A stretch of DNA of 14,899 nucleotides from Lachnospiraceae bacterium. Its GTDB lineage: Bacteria; Bacillota; Clostridia; Lachnospirales; Lachnospiraceae. Numbering within the stretch: the stretch's first letter is position 1; the number at the start of each line of letters is the position of its first letter. Location: contig JAEDCQ010000025.1 of assembly GCA_016294075.1 (NCBI GenBank), positions 1 through 14,899 of the forward strand, written 5' to 3'. The position numbers were made by a program, and so were the translations under genes. The notes under the pieces are model-generated. The model was not told the DNA's origin, ran no database searches, and saw only the letters and a list, made by a program, of their open reading frames with translations. This document shows, piece by piece, positions 13,887 to 14,899 of this stretch.

Positions 13887-13892
13887 GACGAA

Positions 13893-13960
13893 GGTTGTTT
13901 CAACCATGCCGAAGACAGTAGGTGCTGCAAAGCGTAATGAGTAATCGCCTACCGAGGAAA
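13893..13960 (+). promoter_or_regulatory. ribosomal protein L10 leader
   Basis: A short hairpin GGTTG/CAACC (13893-13897, 13901-13905) is followed by the conserved GAAGACAGTAGGTGC stretch. A helix GTAGGTG/CGCCTAC (13918-13924 with 13946-13952, one G-U) encloses the variable part, and a purine-rich CGAGGAAAGG flank follows. This order, and the position between promoter and rplJ, are those of the Firmicutes L10 leader, which binds the L10(L12)4 complex for feedback control. A kink-turn at the helix base is expected for the family but was not verified. Confidence 0.85.
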
Positions 13961-13987
13961 GGATATGTAATTTTCTGACGAATGTTA

Positions 13988-14019
13988 CCCTTCTGCTTTG
14001 GCAGAGGGGTTTTTATTTT
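13988..14019 (+). terminator. attenuator terminator downstream of the L10 leader
   Basis: CCCTTCTGC (13988-13996) pairs with GCAGAGGGG (14001-14009), with one G-U pair and a TTTG loop, followed by TTTTTATTTT. It lies between the L10 leader and rplJ, so it would stop transcription before the gene when L10 is in excess, the attenuation design known for this leader family. An anti-terminator pairing was not identified by eye. Confidence 0.8.
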
Positions 14020-14090
14020 AAGATGAATTTCAAATACTCCTTATCGGCAAAACCAATCATGGTTTAAAAATCTAACAGGAGGTAATGAAA

Positions 14091-14708
14091 ATGGCAAAAA
14101 TCGAAATCAAGAAACCTATCGTAGAAGAGATTTCAGCTTCCATTAAAGATGCACAGTCAGTTGTTCTGGTTGACTACCGCGGACTTACAGTAGCGCAGGA
14201 TACAGAACTTCGTAAGCAGCTTCGTGAAGCAGGAGTCACATACAAGGTTTACAAGAACACAATGATGAATTTTGCATTCAAAGGTACTGATTTTGAAGCA
14301 TTGGCACCTTTCCTTGACGGACCGAATGCAGTAGCTATCTCTACTACAGATGCTACAGCACCTGCCCGTGTGCTTGCAAAATTCGCTGCAACTGCTGACA
14401 AGCTTGAGATTAAAGCCGGCGTTGTGGAAGGAACATTATATGATGCGAACGGAATGAAAGCAATTTCTTCTATTCCTTCCAGAGAAGAGCTTCTCTCCAA
14501 ATTACTTGGAAGCATCCAGTCACCTATCGCCAACTTTGCTCGTTGCATGAATCAGCTGGCAGAAAAAGGCGGAGCAGCCGGATGTCCTGCAAAAGAAACA
14601 GCGGCTGAAGAGACAGTAGCAGAAGCACCTGCAGCTGAGGCAGCAGTTGAAGAAGCTGCAGCAGAAGCACCTGCAACAGAAGCAGCAGAAGCACCTGCAG
14701 CAGAATAA
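14091..14708 (+). CDS. rplJ: 50S ribosomal protein L10, with Ala/Glu-rich C-terminal tail
   Basis: L10 anchors L12 dimers to the ribosomal stalk. Residues 1 to about 165 match the family: KIEIKKPIVEEISASIKDAQSVV with VDYRGLTVAQDTELRKQLRE, then the NTMMNFAF and GPNAVA segments, and a C-terminal helix LGSIQSPIANFARCMNQLAEK that carries L12. The 205-residue length exceeds the usual 165-175 because of a tail from about 169 onward made almost only of A, E, P, T and V, with three exact copies of the 15-base unit at 14619, 14661 and 14685. ATG 14091 is preferred over ATG 14085 because AGGAGG (14077-14082) lies eight bases before the former and only two before the latter. Confidence 0.95.
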   Translation: MAKIEIKKPIVEEISASIKDAQSVVLVDYRGLTVAQDTELRKQLREAGVTYKVYKNTMMNFAFKGTDFEALAPFLDGPNAVAISTTDATAPARVLAKFAATADKLEIKAGVVEGTLYDANGMKAISSIPSREELLSKLLGSIQSPIANFARCMNQLAEKGGAAGCPAKETAAEETVAEAPAAEAAVEEAAAEAPATEAAEAPAAE

Positions 14709-14826
14709 TATGCGCAAGCATATGTATCTGTAGCAGAAAACATGCACCAATTGCATAGAGTTAAATGAAAAAACCGGTAGGGATACCGGGTGAAACCGTA
14801 AAAAATAATTGCAGAGGATATCCTCT
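14708..14826 (+). other. rplJ-rplL intergenic region with four stem-loops
   Basis: The 137-base gap holds, in order, ATATGC/GCATAT with a GCAA tetraloop (14708-14723), ATGCA/TGCAT (14742-14746, 14752-14756), CCGGTA/TACCGG with a GGGA (GNRA) loop (14774-14789), and a 14-base perfect palindrome AGAGGATATCCTCT (14813-14826) five bases before the AAGGAG. None has a T tract, so they are not terminators. mRNA processing or stabilisation for extra L12 synthesis is possible. Confidence 0.5.
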
Positions 14827-14845
14827 AAAGAAAGGAGTCATAACA

Positions 14846-14899
14846 ATGGCAAAATTAACAACAGCAGAAATTATTGATGCTATCAAAGAGTTAACAGTA
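14846..14899 (+). CDS. rplL: 50S ribosomal protein L7/L12, N-terminal part (cut by window end)
   Basis: Eighteen codons are visible (MAKLTTAEIIDAIKELTV), matching the N-terminal dimerisation helix of L7/L12, which forms the mobile stalk that recruits translational GTPases. AAAGGAG (14831-14837) lies eight bases before the ATG. The position after rplJ is the conserved order; the rest of the gene lies beyond the window. Confidence 0.95.
   Translation, partial: MAKLTTAEIIDAIKELTV

Noticed and set aside
14520..14756. Minus-strand open frames opposite the rplJ tail
   Set aside because: They arise from the Ala/Glu repeat read backwards, giving Leu/Cys/Ser-rich low-complexity peptides without a ribosome binding site; they are shadows of rplJ.
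1..14899. CRISPR arrays, tRNA or rRNA genes, insertion-sequence transposases, phage integrases
   Set aside because: None was seen: no regularly spaced repeat-spacer units, no cloverleaf-like segment, and no transposase or integrase reading frame in the window.

Overview
The window reads as chromosomal DNA of a low-to-moderate-GC Gram-positive anaerobe, most likely a motile member of the Lachnospiraceae (Clostridia). The evidence is the gene order rpmG-secE-nusG-rplK-rplA...rplJ-rplL, a C+ (four-cysteine) L33, Firmicutes-type L1 and L10 autoregulatory leaders, strong AGGAGG ribosome binding sites, and a FliD-like flagellar protein. The family assignment is inference; the sequence itself does not name the species.

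Left part (1-5023) is accessory in character. Positions 1-366 hold no intact gene. They hold a run of stem-loops (76-288) and the stop-terminated tail of a possible gene remnant. A large fused protein follows, with a calcineurin-like metallophosphoesterase joined to a glycerophosphodiester phosphodiesterase (367-2580). It overlaps by ATGA a HipA-like kinase gene that is out of frame in its middle (2577-3273). A terminator separates this pair from a convergent small XRE regulator (3377-3646, minus strand). The regulator's promoter lies back to back with a promoter for a protein that combines a possible N-terminal HTH, a GHKL ATPase and a STAS-like (DUF4325) domain (3908-5023).

Middle part (5062-9931): UDP-galactopyranose mutase (glf), then an isoamylase-type glycogen debranching enzyme probably started from a TTG codon (6271), a bidirectional terminator, and on the minus strand a lone FliD-like gene. 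The leader of that gene contains GGA motifs in a hairpin loop and at the ribosome binding site, a pattern suggestive of CsrA control.

Right part (10075-14899) is the conserved transcription/translation cluster. A strong promoter preceded by an A-rich direct repeat drives rpmG-secE-nusG. An L1-type leader precedes rplK-rplA, which ends at a terminator. A CapA-family membrane-anchored phosphatase-like gene is inserted between rplA and rplJ; its extended -10 box sits seven bases before the ATG and no Shine-Dalgarno is visible, so it may be leaderless. A new sigma-A promoter, an L10 leader and an attenuator then precede rplJ and rplL (the latter cut by the window end).

The ribosomal block is ordinary core sequence. 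The parts most worth a second look are the structured non-coding stretch at 76-288, the double-phosphodiesterase fusion beside a broken HipA-like kinase, the single-chain HTH/ATPase/STAS-like switch protein with divergent promoters, the possible CsrA-controlled FliD-like gene, and the possible leaderless capA-like gene.
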